DNA of 64,000 bases from Glycomyces harbinensis (GCF_900101745.1 NZ_FNAD01000017.1:94158-158157), one strand, 5' to 3'. Shown: positions 52,781-61,191, numbered from the stretch's first letter. Notes: generated from the sequence alone by a model not told the origin. Made by a program: numbers and translations.

Positions 52781-53461
52781 ATGGACCACCACGACCACCG
52801 CATCCGCCGCCGGATCCTGCTGGGGACCGGCGCGACTGGACTCCTCGGGGCCGCCGGCGCCGCCGCGTTCGGCGCGACCGCGAACGCCGACCCGGTCGAG
52901 ACCAGTGCGGTCGAACCCGACGTCGACTCGACCGCCGCGTGGGGCGCGCGGCCGCCGAACGGCACCAACCCCGTCATCACGGGCAGCCCGAACAAGCTCA
53001 TCGTGCACCACACGGTCTCGGCGAACACCGCGGACTTCTCGCGCGCGCAGGCGCACTTCCACGCGCAGTGGGTGCAGGACCTGCACATGGACGGCAACGG
53101 CTGGCGCGACTCGGGCTACAACTTCGTGGTCAGCCGCGGCGGCTGGATCACCGAGGGCACCACCGGAAGCAAGGCGGCGCTGCTCGACGGCGGGCGCTTC
53201 ATCCAGGGCATCCACACCTCGGGGCAGAACTCGCAGGCGCTCGGGATCTCGAACGAGGGGTCCTACCACGACGGCGCCGAGCCGACCGGCCCGCAGTGGG
53301 AGTCCCTGGTGACCCTGTGCGCCTTCGCATGCGAGCAGTACGGGATCGACTCGGCGGAGATCTACGGGCACATGGACTTCAGCTCGACGCTGTGCCCGGG
53401 GATCTTCCACGACATGCTCCCGCGACTGCGCGAGGAGGTCGGCGCGGCACGCGACTGGTGA
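52781..53461 (+). CDS. Secreted N-acetylmuramoyl-L-alanine amidase (PGRP/amidase_2)
   Basis: Protein of 226 aa. Tat-type signal (HHDHRIRRRILLGTGATGLLG) and an amidase_2/PGRP domain. Zinc ligands are expected in LIVHHTVS and YGHMDFSSTLCPG (His and Cys). The fold markers WRDSGYNFVVSRGGWITEG, GIHTSGQNSQALGISNEGSY and ALCAFACEQYGI-type helix are recognisable. It removes stem peptides from MurNAc and so supplies peptide-free disaccharide to the GH3 enzyme, the role AmiE plays in Bacillus. SD GGAGGCAGG; ATG at 52781. No separate promoter seen. Confidence 0.92.
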   Translation: MDHHDHRIRRRILLGTGATGLLGAAGAAAFGATANADPVETSAVEPDVDSTAAWGARPPNGTNPVITGSPNKLIVHHTVSANTADFSRAQAHFHAQWVQDLHMDGNGWRDSGYNFVVSRGGWITEGTTGSKAALLDGGRFIQGIHTSGQNSQALGISNEGSYHDGAEPTGPQWESLVTLCAFACEQYGIDSAEIYGHMDFSSTLCPGIFHDMLPRLREEVGAARDW

Positions 53462-53486
53462 GCCGCACGGGCGGGTCGCGCGGCGG

Positions 53487-54368
53487 CTAGGCCCGCTGGC
53501 GGCCCGAGACCGCCGCGGCCGTCGCCGCGAGGGCCTTCGCCGAGCGCTTGCGCTGCTTGGCCGCGACGCCGACGAACAGGCAGTCGACGACCATGAGCTG
53601 CGCGATGCGGCTGACGGTGGCGCCCGAGCGGAACGTCGTCTCGCGGGCCGCGGTGGTCAGCACGAGGTCCGCGGCCTGCGCCAGCGGCGACCGGGCGTGG
53701 TTCGTGATCGCGATGGTCACCGCCTCCCGGTCGCGGGCCGATTCGAGGAACTCGACGGTCTCGGTGGTCGCGCCCGAATGCGAGATCGCGACCGCGACGT
53801 CCTTGGGGCCCGCCAGCGCGGTGGCCACGAGCGCGGCGTGCACGTCGGGCCAGGAGAAGGCCATGCAGCCGATGCGGTGGAGCTTCTTCACGAGGTCGGC
53901 GGCGACGATCCCGGAGGCCTCGACGCCGAACACGTCGATGCGGCCGGCCGCGGCGAGGGCGTTGACGGCGGCTTCGCAGGCGGCGGTGTCGAGCGCGTTC
54001 GCGGTGTCCTTGATGGCGCCGACGTCGGCGTAGCTGACGGTGGCGATGATGCGAGACATGTCGGCGCCGGTGGGGATGTCGCCGCCGGCGATCTCGCGGT
54101 CGGGTCCCTCGCCGGTGCCGATGACGGCCTGGGCGGCGCGCATGCGCAGCTCGCGGTGGCCGGTGAGTCCGAGCGAGCGGCAGAAGCGCACGACGGTGGC
54201 CTCGGAGGTGCCGGCGGCGCGGGCGAGTTCGGTGATGGTGCGGGTCGAGGCGTCCTCGGGCTCGCGGATGATCTCTTGTGCGACCTTCGTCTCGGCCTTG
54301 GAGAGCGAAGGCAGGACGGACTTGATGAGCACCAGGAGATTGGGCGTGTCGGCGCGGCTGGCAGGCAT
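53487..54368 (-). CDS. RpiR/MurR-family regulator 1
   Basis: Protein of 293 aa. The N-terminal HTH_6 domain (LSKAETKVAQEIIREPED, ITELARAAGTSEATVVRFCRSLGLTG) is followed by a SIS sugar-phosphate-binding domain (about 130-270: VFGVEASGIVAADLVKKL, VAISHSGATTETVEF, AITNHARSPLAQAADLVL). In Bacillus and E. coli, MurR of this family senses MurNAc-6-phosphate. ATG at 54368 sits 6 nt after a TACGGT -10-like word, so it may be leaderless. It is divergent from murQ, and operator site 3 lies between them. Confidence 0.9.
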   Translation of the reverse strand: MPASRADTPNLLVLIKSVLPSLSKAETKVAQEIIREPEDASTRTITELARAAGTSEATVVRFCRSLGLTGHRELRMRAAQAVIGTGEGPDREIAGGDIPTGADMSRIIATVSYADVGAIKDTANALDTAACEAAVNALAAAGRIDVFGVEASGIVAADLVKKLHRIGCMAFSWPDVHAALVATALAGPKDVAVAISHSGATTETVEFLESARDREAVTIAITNHARSPLAQAADLVLTTAARETTFRSGATVSRIAQLMVVDCLFVGVAAKQRKRSAKALAATAAAVSGRQRA

Positions 54369-54435
54369 GACGACACCGTACACCCGGCGCGGCCCCGCCA
54401 CGGTGCGGCGCGATTCTTCACCTGGGATCAGCTGG

Positions 54436-54452
54436 GTGAAATTTTACTTCAT
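54436..54452. promoter_or_regulatory. Palindromic operator, site 3 (murQ)
   Basis: GTGAAATTTTACTTCAT matches 12 of 17 positions of the ideal GTGAAAATTATTTTCAC. It covers the position where the -35 of murQ should be; a TACGCT -10 box (54458-54463) ends 7 nt before the murQ GTG. Confidence 0.55.
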
Positions 54453-54470
54453 TGCGCTACGCTCGCAACT

Positions 54471-55406
54471 GTGAGTGAGTCGACCGAGCGCCTGCAGGCG
54501 CGCGCCCATCTGGCAATGCTGGCAACCGAACAGGCCGATCCCCGCTATGCGGGCATCGAGCGCCTCTCGACCCTGGACCTGGCCCGGACCATGAACGAGG
54601 CCGACGGGAGCGTGTCCGCCGCGGTGGCGGCGGTCCTCCCCGACGTCGCGGCCGCGATCGACGCGGTGGCCGACCGCCTCGTCAAGGGCGGGCGGCTGCG
54701 GTACGTGGGGGCCGGGACGGCCGGGCGGATGGCGGTGATGGACGCGGCCGAGTGCCCGCCGACGTTCTCGACCGACCCCGAGCTGGTGAAGGCGGTCCTG
54801 GCGGGCGGCAAGGCCGCCGAGGGCGGCGCGGTGGAGGGCACCGAGGACGACGCGGCCGCGGGTGCGGCGGCGATGGCGGCCGAGGGGATCGGCCCGGGTG
54901 ACGCGGTGGTCGGGCTGGCGGCGAGCGGGCGGACGCCGTTCGTGGTGGCCGCGGTCGAGGAGGCGCGGCGGCGCGGGGCGCTGACGGTGGGCTTCTCGTG
55001 CAACACCGGGACGGTGCTGTCGGAGGCGGCCGAGTTCCGGATCGAGGTCGCGGTGGGGCCCGAGGTGGTGGCCGGCTCGACGCGGTTGAAGTCGGGGACG
55101 GCGCAGAAGTTCGTGCTCAACATGATCTCGACGATCAGCATGGTGCGGCTCGGGAAGGTCTACCGGAACTACATGGTGGACATGCGGGTCGCGAACTCGA
55201 AGCTGGCGGTGCGCGCGGTGCGGATGATCCGGGAGATCACCGGGGCCGGGCCGGAGGCGGCCGAGGCCGCGCTCGCGGCCTCGGGCAACCGGGTGAAGAC
55301 GGCGGTGGTGATGCTCGAGCTGGGCGTCGGCGCGGAGGAGGCCGAGGAGCGGCTGGGCCGCGCCGAGGGAAGGCTCGCGGGGGCGCTGACGGAGGCCGCG
55401 GCCTAG
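54471..55406 (+). CDS. murQ: N-acetylmuramic acid 6-phosphate etherase
   Basis: Protein of 311 aa. It cleaves the D-lactyl ether of MurNAc-6-phosphate to give GlcNAc-6-phosphate. Single SIS fold with the MurQ signature GPEVVAGSTRLKSGTAQKFVLNMIS. Also YVGAGTAGRMAVMDAAECPPTF with Glu94, and VEGTEDD with Glu125; both Glu match the catalytic pair of E. coli MurQ (Glu83, Glu114). The start GTG at 54471 has no SD and lies 7 nt after a -10 box, so it is probably leaderless. Divergent from regulator 1 and separated from the kinase by a repeat-rich gap. Confidence 0.96.
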   Translation: MSESTERLQARAHLAMLATEQADPRYAGIERLSTLDLARTMNEADGSVSAAVAAVLPDVAAAIDAVADRLVKGGRLRYVGAGTAGRMAVMDAAECPPTFSTDPELVKAVLAGGKAAEGGAVEGTEDDAAAGAAAMAAEGIGPGDAVVGLAASGRTPFVVAAVEEARRRGALTVGFSCNTGTVLSEAAEFRIEVAVGPEVVAGSTRLKSGTAQKFVLNMISTISMVRLGKVYRNYMVDMRVANSKLAVRAVRMIREITGAGPEAAEAALAASGNRVKTAVVMLELGVGAEEAEERLGRAEGRLAGALTEAAA

Positions 55407-55420
55407 GGCCGGCGGCGGCC

Positions 55421-55684
55421 TGCGGGCACGCTGAAGCGGATCGGGGCTGCGAGCCGCCCCCGAATCAACAGTGCCCCCGGGGTACGACATTGGCGGGCGG
55501 CCGCGGCGCCGGGCTCGGGGAGTACCGGATTGCGGGCGGGCACGGCGCCGGGCTCGCGGCGCGCCGGAACGCCCCTGGTTCGGCGTGCGCCGGAATGCGG
55601 GCACGCTGACGCGCATTCGGGCCGTGAACCGCCCCCGAATCAAGGGTGCCTCGGGGGTGTGACAGCCGGGGTGATTCGGGGGCG
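55421..55684. repeat. Repeat cluster between murQ and the kinase gene
   Basis: The 318-bp convergent gap contains no gene. A 68-bp imperfect direct repeat (55421-55488 and 55596-55663) starts TGCGGGCACGCTGA and includes CGCCCCCGAATCA. Between the copies is a 39-bp tandem duplication (55493-55531, 55532-55570; GCGGGCGG...CGGCGCCGGGCTCG). The word CGCCCCCGAATCA at 55630-55642 is repeated inverted at 55672-55684, forming a 13-bp stem with 29-nt loop. It may serve as a two-way terminator; the tandem copies suggest recent duplication. Confidence 0.7.
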
Positions 55685-55724
55685 AATGGGGTGGTTGAGC
55701 GCTATGCCGCTCGTGCGTCCGTGC

Positions 55725-56678
55725 TCAGCGCCAGGCGAGTTGGCGGTGGAGCCTCGCCTTCGCCTCGGGGTCGGTCACGAATTCGCTCGCGGCCATCCAG
55801 GCCGCGCCGATCGCCGGGTCGGTCGCCTTGCTGATGCCCGCCTTCGGGTACACCAGCCGGAACCGCTCCTGGAGCAGCGCCGCGATGGGCGTGGGCCGCG
55901 TCAGCAGGCTGCCCGCCATCACGATCGGCAGCTCCCGGTCGACCACGTACGACACGGACTCCGCGAGGTGCCCCACGGCCCTGGCCACGATCGATTCGGC
56001 CACCGGGTCGCCGCCGTCGGCGGCCTCGCACACGAGGGCCGCGAAGCGCGCCAAGCGCACCGGCGGATCCGCCATGCACTTCGCCACCAGCGCTCCCGAG
56101 CGCCGCTTGTCCGGCGCGATCGCGGCGATGATGGCCTCCACGAGCCGGCCGCCGGGGCCGTTGCCGTCGATGTGGCGCAGCGCGGCCCGCACCGCTTCGC
56201 GCCCGAGCCAGAATCCCGAGCCCGAGTCGCCGAACAGCCAGCCGTACCCGTCCGAGCGCAGGGCCGGGGTCCGGTCCCTGATCGCGAAGGCGACGGCGCC
56301 GGTGCCCGAGACGACCACGGTGCCGTCCGTGGCGGACGAGCCCGCCGCGAACGCGATGACCGCGTCCGAGACCACCTCGACCTCGCATGCGGTCGCGAAG
56401 CGCCGTTTGAGGTCCGCCGACAGGTGGCGCACCTCCTCGGTGAGCGACAGCGCGCCGGCGGTGCCGACGCAGACCGCGCCGACCTCGGTCGGGTCGATGC
56501 CCCCGAGCGCCCGCTGGAACGCCAGGGCCATGTTGGACAGCGCGATCTCCCGGTCGCCGCCGACCGGGTTGGCCGGGCCGGAGGCGCCGGTGCCGAGCAC
56601 CGCGCCGGTCTCGTCGATGAGGACGGCGCGGCTGCTGGTGCCGCCGGCGTCGAGACCGACGGCGAGTCGTGCGTGCAT
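55725..56678 (-). CDS. BadF/BadG-type amino-sugar kinase (MurK/NagK-like)
   Basis: Protein of 317 aa of the ASKHA fold. Phosphate-1 loop GLDAGGTSSRAVLID (residues 8-22), phosphate-2 VVVSGTGAVAFA, and the adenosine-binding VMAGSLLTRPTP are present. The family includes GlcNAc kinases and the MurNAc/GlcNAc kinase MurK of Clostridium acetobutylicum. Beside murQ and an ABC importer, it most likely phosphorylates imported MurNAc (and possibly GlcNAc) to the 6-phosphate, replacing the PTS. ATG at 56678 follows GAGGAA. The divergent promoter region carries operator site 2. Confidence 0.9.
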   Translation of the reverse strand: MHARLAVGLDAGGTSSRAVLIDETGAVLGTGASGPANPVGGDREIALSNMALAFQRALGGIDPTEVGAVCVGTAGALSLTEEVRHLSADLKRRFATACEVEVVSDAVIAFAAGSSATDGTVVVSGTGAVAFAIRDRTPALRSDGYGWLFGDSGSGFWLGREAVRAALRHIDGNGPGGRLVEAIIAAIAPDKRRSGALVAKCMADPPVRLARFAALVCEAADGGDPVAESIVARAVGHLAESVSYVVDRELPIVMAGSLLTRPTPIAALLQERFRLVYPKAGISKATDPAIGAAWMAASEFVTDPEAKARLHRQLAWR

Positions 56679-56709
56679 GTAGGGGTTCCTCGCTCCTTGC
56701 GCTACCGGC

Positions 56710-56783
56710 AGTATCCGTCCTGGGTGCAAATCAGTAAAAATAATTCTCACAAACTTGACACGAGTGTGGCAGAGGTAATAGTT
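56710..56783. promoter_or_regulatory. Divergent promoters of murK and RpiR2-ngc with operator site 2
   Basis: The operator GTAAAAATAATTCTCAC (56734-56750) matches 14 of 17 positions of the shared palindrome. Rightward, TTGACA (56755-56760) starts 4 nt after it, with TAATAGTT (56776-56783) as -10. Leftward, TTTACT (56738-56733), 17 bp and GATACT (56715-56710) overlap the operator and would drive the kinase gene. Confidence 0.7.
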
Positions 56784-56815
56784 TTTCTTGCATCCACCTC
56801 CCGAAGGGGTCGCCC

Positions 56816-57748
56816 ATGGACCGCACCAGGACCGACGCGCCCGCAGCGAACGCCGAGGCCGGAGTCCTCGAACGGATCCGCCACGGCGCGAACGAACTGT
56901 CCGATGCCATGTCCAAAGTGGCCGACCAAGTGCTGGCCGACCCCGAAGCCGCCGCGCGGGCCACGATCATGGACCTCGCCGAGCTCTCCGGTACCTCCCC
57001 GGGAACCATCACCCGATTCTGCCGCCACCTCGGATACGACGGTTACGCGGCCCTGCGCGTAGCGATCGCCACCGAGACCGGAAGGGCCTCTGCCAGGCAC
57101 GAGACCGGATGGGACGTCAACATCGGGCAGGAGATCGCCCCCGACGACCCGCTGGAGCAAGTTCTCAAGCAGCTCATCACCATCGACGCCGCGATGCTCC
57201 GCGACACCGTCGGCACCCTCGACCTCGACGCCGTCGAACGCGTCGCCGCCCGCGTCGCGGTGGCCCGCCGCGTCGACGTCTACGGCGTCGGCAACAGCGC
57301 CACCGTCGCCCGCGAACTGCAGATGGGCTTCTACCGCACCGGCGTCGCCGCCTGGGTCTGGACCGAGGTCCACGACGCCCTCGCCAGCGCCGCGCTCCTC
57401 GGCGAGGGCGATGTGGCCCTGGCGGTCTCGCATTCGGGTACCACCGCCGAGACCATAGAGATGCTCAGCGAGGCCAGCAGCCGCGGCGCGTTCACCGTGG
57501 CGCTCACCGCCAGCCCCGAGGCGATACTGGCCGAGGTCGCCGACGTCTGCCTGCGCTCGGCCTCCCGCCGCACGAGCCACCGCGCGGACCTCCTGGCGTC
57601 CCGGCACTCCGCGCTGCTCGTTGCCGACCTGGTCCACATCGCCGTGGCGCAGCGGCGCTTCCCCGAAGCCCGGGAAGCCCTGGAGTCCCGGGCCAGAGCC
57701 GTGGGCGGCCATCGGCCGACCCGAGAAGTGCGGACCGGAGCGGGCTGA
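56816..57748 (+). CDS. RpiR/MurR-family regulator 2
   Basis: Protein of 310 aa. HTH_6 domain (ELSDAMSKVADQVLADPEAAARATIMDLAELSGTSPGTITRFCRHLGYDGYAALRV in parts) and a SIS domain (about 130-270: VYGVGNSATVARELQMGF, LAVSHSGTTAETIEML, VALTASPEAILAEVADV). ATG at 56816 with SD GAAGGGG. It heads an operon with the three transporter genes (62-nt gap to the binding protein) and is divergent from the kinase. With regulator 1 it makes two SIS-type regulators for one pathway, perhaps answering to different sugar phosphates. Confidence 0.92.
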   Translation: MDRTRTDAPAANAEAGVLERIRHGANELSDAMSKVADQVLADPEAAARATIMDLAELSGTSPGTITRFCRHLGYDGYAALRVAIATETGRASARHETGWDVNIGQEIAPDDPLEQVLKQLITIDAAMLRDTVGTLDLDAVERVAARVAVARRVDVYGVGNSATVARELQMGFYRTGVAAWVWTEVHDALASAALLGEGDVALAVSHSGTTAETIEMLSEASSRGAFTVALTASPEAILAEVADVCLRSASRRTSHRADLLASRHSALLVADLVHIAVAQRRFPEAREALESRARAVGGHRPTREVRTGAG

Positions 57749-57810
57749 CCCCCATACCGTCGACAGCTCGGTCCCGCCCAACCTTTGTTACCCCCTTTGA
57801 AGGAGCGACC

Positions 57811-59217
57811 ATGACCATCACACCCGCCGACCGGCAGGCCATCTTCACCCGCCGCAACCTCTTCGGCGCCACCGCCGCGGGCCTCGCGGCGACCTCCCTG
57901 GGCGCGTGCGCGACCAGCGGCGGCGACGACGAGGCCGACGAGGTCACCGTAGGCGACGACGCGGAGAACCCGTTCGGCGTCGACGGCTCCGCGCCCCTGG
58001 ACGTCGTCATCTTCGACGGCGGCTTCGGCCAGGAGTACGCCGTCGCCCACCAGGCGATGTACAACGAGGCCTTCCCGGACGCCGAGATCACGTCCCTCGC
58101 GACCCAGCAGATCGGCGAGACCCAGCAGCCGCGCTTCGCCGAAGGCAAGCCCGCCGACGTGCTCGACAACTCCGGCGCGAGCCAGCTCCCGATGGACTCT
58201 CTGGTGAGCGACGGGGAGCTGGCGGAGCTCACCCCGCTGCTCGACGCGCCCTCCTACGACGATCCCGAGGTCACCGTCGGCGACACCCTCCGCGAGGGGG
58301 TCCTCAAGGCCGGCACTTTCAACGGCAAGGTCTACGCGCTGAACTACGTGTTCAACGCCTGGACGATCTGGTACGACGCCAAGCTGTTCCGCGACCAGGG
58401 CTGGACCCCGCCGACGACCTGGGACGAGATGATCGCCCTGTGCCCGACCATCCAGGCGGCCGGGATCGCGCCGTGGACCTACGCGGGCCAGCACCCGGTG
58501 TACCTCTACGACATGTACCTCATGCTCGCCGGCCGCCACGGCGGCGTGCAGGTCCTCAAGGACATCGACAACCTCGTGGCCGACGCCTGGAGCAACCCGT
58601 CCCTCGTGGCCGCCGCCGAGGCGCTGCGCAACCTCGGCGACTCCGGCTACCTGCTCTCAGGCAGCGCCGGCATCGACCACATCCAGTCGCAGACGGCCTT
58701 CAACAACAACGAGGCCGCGTTCCTGCCCTGTGGCTCCTGGCTGCCCAACGAGCAGAAGGCCATCGCCCCCGAGGGCTTCGAGTACGCCCCGATGGGCGTG
58801 CCCTACCTCGAGGGCAGCGTTCAGCCGGGCCTGATCAGCGCGGGCGGCGACGAGCCGTTCGTGGTGCCCAAGAACGCGACCAACCTCGCGGGCGCATACG
58901 AGTACCTGCGGATCATGCTCTCCCAGGAGGGCTCGCAGATCTTCAGCGACGCCGTCTCGGCCGCCACCATCGTCAAGGGCGTCGAGCTGGAGAACGAGAC
59001 CGCGAGGATGACCGACGCGCTCGTGCAGAACCCGGAGGACATGTTCCAGCCGCAGTTCCGCTACTGGTACAAGAAGATGGACGACGAGATGCGGCCGGCG
59101 CTGGGCCAGCTCATCAACGCCGAGACCACCGCTCAGGAATTCCTCGACCGGATGCAGAGCGTCGCGGACGAGGTCGCCGCCGACGACACCATCGAGAAGT
59201 TCACGCACGAGGACTAG
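57811..59217 (+). CDS. NgcE-like sugar-binding lipoprotein of ABC importer
   Basis: Protein of 468 aa. A Tat-type lipoprotein signal (FTRRNLFGATAAGLAATSLGAC) has lipid-acceptor Cys. The mature part closely follows the pattern of Streptomyces NgcE, the GlcNAc/diacetylchitobiose-binding protein: LDVVIFDGGFGQEYAV, LTPLLDAPSYDDP, PWTYAGQHPVYL, GIDHIQSQTAF, LPCGSWLPNE, SAGGDEPFVVP. Given murQ and the kinase, MurNAc or GlcNAc-MurNAc may also be bound. ATG at 57811 with SD GAAGGAG. First transporter gene, after regulator 2. Confidence 0.92.
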   Translation: MTITPADRQAIFTRRNLFGATAAGLAATSLGACATSGGDDEADEVTVGDDAENPFGVDGSAPLDVVIFDGGFGQEYAVAHQAMYNEAFPDAEITSLATQQIGETQQPRFAEGKPADVLDNSGASQLPMDSLVSDGELAELTPLLDAPSYDDPEVTVGDTLREGVLKAGTFNGKVYALNYVFNAWTIWYDAKLFRDQGWTPPTTWDEMIALCPTIQAAGIAPWTYAGQHPVYLYDMYLMLAGRHGGVQVLKDIDNLVADAWSNPSLVAAAEALRNLGDSGYLLSGSAGIDHIQSQTAFNNNEAAFLPCGSWLPNEQKAIAPEGFEYAPMGVPYLEGSVQPGLISAGGDEPFVVPKNATNLAGAYEYLRIMLSQEGSQIFSDAVSAATIVKGVELENETARMTDALVQNPEDMFQPQFRYWYKKMDDEMRPALGQLINAETTAQEFLDRMQSVADEVAADDTIEKFTHED

Positions 59218-59261
59218 CCGTACCGTTCCGCGATCCGCGACAAGAGAGGAGGGCCTGGGCG

Positions 59262-60185
59262 GTGAAGCACGGCAGGTACCCGTTCATCCTGAGTTTCCTG
59301 GCACTGCCGGTGGGGCTCTACGCCTGGCTGGTGATCCTGCCATTCGCCCAGGCCTTCCAGATCTCCCTCACCGACTGGTCGGGTTCGACCAACACGTTCA
59401 ACTACATCGGGTTCGACAACTACGCGAACCTGTTCAAGGACGACCGGCTCGTCATCCCGGCCTTGCAGCACACCGGGATCATCCTCGTGGTGCTCCCGGT
59501 CGTGACGATCGCGCTGGGCCTGTTCTTCGCGTTCATGCTCAACCTCGGCGGCCGCAGCCGCCAGGGCCGCATCGAGGGCGTGCGCGGCTCCCGCTTCCAC
59601 AAGATCGTCTTCTTCTTCCCGCAGGTGCTGTCGGTGGCGATCATCGGCATCCTGTGGAAGCAGGTGTACGCGCCCGAGAACTTCGGCGGTCTCATCACCG
59701 GGGCGCTCACCGCGGTCGGGCTTCCCGCGCCCGCCAACGGGTTCCTGGCGGACAAGCGCTTCGTGCTCGCGGCGGTGATCGGCGTCCTGGTATGGAGCGC
59801 CGTTGGGTTCTACCTGGTGTTCTTCTCCTCGGCGATGGCGTCGATCCCGCGCGACCTCTACGAGGCGGGGATCATCGACGGCGCCGGGCGGTTCCAGATG
59901 TTCTTCAAGATCACGCTGCCGCTGCTGTGGGACTCGGTCCAGACCGCGTGGATCTACCTGTCCATCGTGGCCCTGGACGTGTTCGTCCTGGTGTACATGA
60001 TGACGCCCGAACGCGGCGGCCCCGACGCGGCGAGCGAAGTGGTCGGCGGCGTCATCTGGAAATACGCGTTCAACGACGGCGAGCAGGCCTTCGCCTCCGC
60101 GATCGGCGTGGTCCTGTTCTTCGCCGCACTGACCCTGGCGGTCGTCTCGCTGCGGTTCGGTCCCCGCGAGCGCATCGAGTACTAG
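59262..60185 (+). CDS. ABC sugar importer permease 1 (NgcF-like)
   Basis: Protein of 307 aa with six transmembrane segments (MalF type). It starts RYPFILSFLALPVGLYAWLVILPFAQAFQISLTDW. The cytoplasmic EAA loop reads YEAGIIDGAGRFQMFFKITLPLLW. GTG at 59262 with SD AGGAGG. It pairs with the next gene to form the channel. No ATPase gene is nearby, as for Streptomyces ngcEFG, where the shared ATPase MsiK energises several importers. Confidence 0.93.
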   Translation: MKHGRYPFILSFLALPVGLYAWLVILPFAQAFQISLTDWSGSTNTFNYIGFDNYANLFKDDRLVIPALQHTGIILVVLPVVTIALGLFFAFMLNLGGRSRQGRIEGVRGSRFHKIVFFFPQVLSVAIIGILWKQVYAPENFGGLITGALTAVGLPAPANGFLADKRFVLAAVIGVLVWSAVGFYLVFFSSAMASIPRDLYEAGIIDGAGRFQMFFKITLPLLWDSVQTAWIYLSIVALDVFVLVYMMTPERGGPDAASEVVGGVIWKYAFNDGEQAFASAIGVVLFFAALTLAVVSLRFGPRERIEY

Positions 60186-60192
60186 GAGCGAC

Positions 60193-61089
60193 ATGGCAAC
60201 CGAGACCACCACCCCCGAGCGCGCGCCCGCCCGCGGCGGCGGGGACCCCGCACCGAGGCGCGAAGGCGCCGTCTTCAACGTCTTCTCGCACGGCTTCCTG
60301 TGGCTGTGGGCGCTCATGGTCATCATCCCGGTGGCCTGGATCGTCGTGACCTCGTTCAAGACCTCCCGCGAGATCGCCTCCGACCCGCTGGGGCTGCCTG
60401 CGGCCCTGAACTGGGACAACTACGCGAACGCCTGGACCAACGGGAACATCGGCGACTACTTCCTCAACACCATCCAGGTCATGGTCTTCAGCGTCAGCGG
60501 CACGATGCTCCTGGGCGCCATGGCCGCGTACGTGCTGGCCCGCTACGAGTTCTTCGGGAACCGCATCGTCTACTTCGGCTTCGCAGCCGGGATGATGTTC
60601 CCGGTGTTCCTGGCGCTGTTCCCGCTGTTCAAAACGCTCCAGAACGTGTCGCTGCTGAACACGTACGCGGGGCTCATCCTCGTCTACATCGCCTATTCGC
60701 TGCCGTTCACCGTGTTCTTCCTGACCGCGTTCTTCAAAACGCTGCCAACGGGGGTCGCGGAGGCGGCGATCGTGGACGGTGCGGGGCACTACCGGCTGTT
60801 CTTCCAGGTGATGCTCCCGATGGCCAAGCCCGGCCTCATCGCGATCACCATCTTCAACATCATCGGCCAGTGGAACCAGTTCCTGCTGCCGCTGGTCCTG
60901 CTCGGCCGCAACCCCGAGGACGCGGTCATCTCCCAGGGCCTGGCCAACCTCGCACTGCGCCAGGGCTACGAAGGCGACGCGGGCGCCCTGTTCGCCGGCA
61001 CCGTGCTCGCGATGATCCCGATCTTCGTCGCCTACGTGATCTTCCAGCGCCAGATCCAGGCCGGCCTGACCGCCGGCGCCATCAAGTAG
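60193..61089 (+). CDS. ABC sugar importer permease 2 (NgcG-like)
   Basis: Protein of 298 aa, MalG type. A Pro/Arg-rich N-terminus (TTTPERAPARGGGDPAPRREG) precedes six transmembrane segments. The EAA loop is VAEAAIVDGAGHYRLFFQVMLPMAKPGL. ATG at 60193 with SD GGAGCGAC, 7 nt after permease 1. Last gene of the RpiR2-transporter operon; a hairpin follows. Confidence 0.93.
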   Translation: MATETTTPERAPARGGGDPAPRREGAVFNVFSHGFLWLWALMVIIPVAWIVVTSFKTSREIASDPLGLPAALNWDNYANAWTNGNIGDYFLNTIQVMVFSVSGTMLLGAMAAYVLARYEFFGNRIVYFGFAAGMMFPVFLALFPLFKTLQNVSLLNTYAGLILVYIAYSLPFTVFFLTAFFKTLPTGVAEAAIVDGAGHYRLFFQVMLPMAKPGLIAITIFNIIGQWNQFLLPLVLLGRNPEDAVISQGLANLALRQGYEGDAGALFAGTVLAMIPIFVAYVIFQRQIQAGLTAGAIK

Positions 61090-61115
61090 CGCGCCGAGTT
61101 CGGTTCGCCGTACGA

Positions 61116-61149
61116 GAAGGCCGCCTCCTCTATCGAGGAGACGGCCTTC
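61116..61149 (+). terminator. Terminator of the transporter operon
   Basis: 15-bp stem GAAGGCCGCCTCCTC/GAGGAGACGGCCTTC with one mismatch, loop TATC. Confidence 0.82.
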
Positions 61150-61191
61150 GCTCTCGTTGCGGCCCTGGGGGACCGCAGGGCAGATGAGGAT

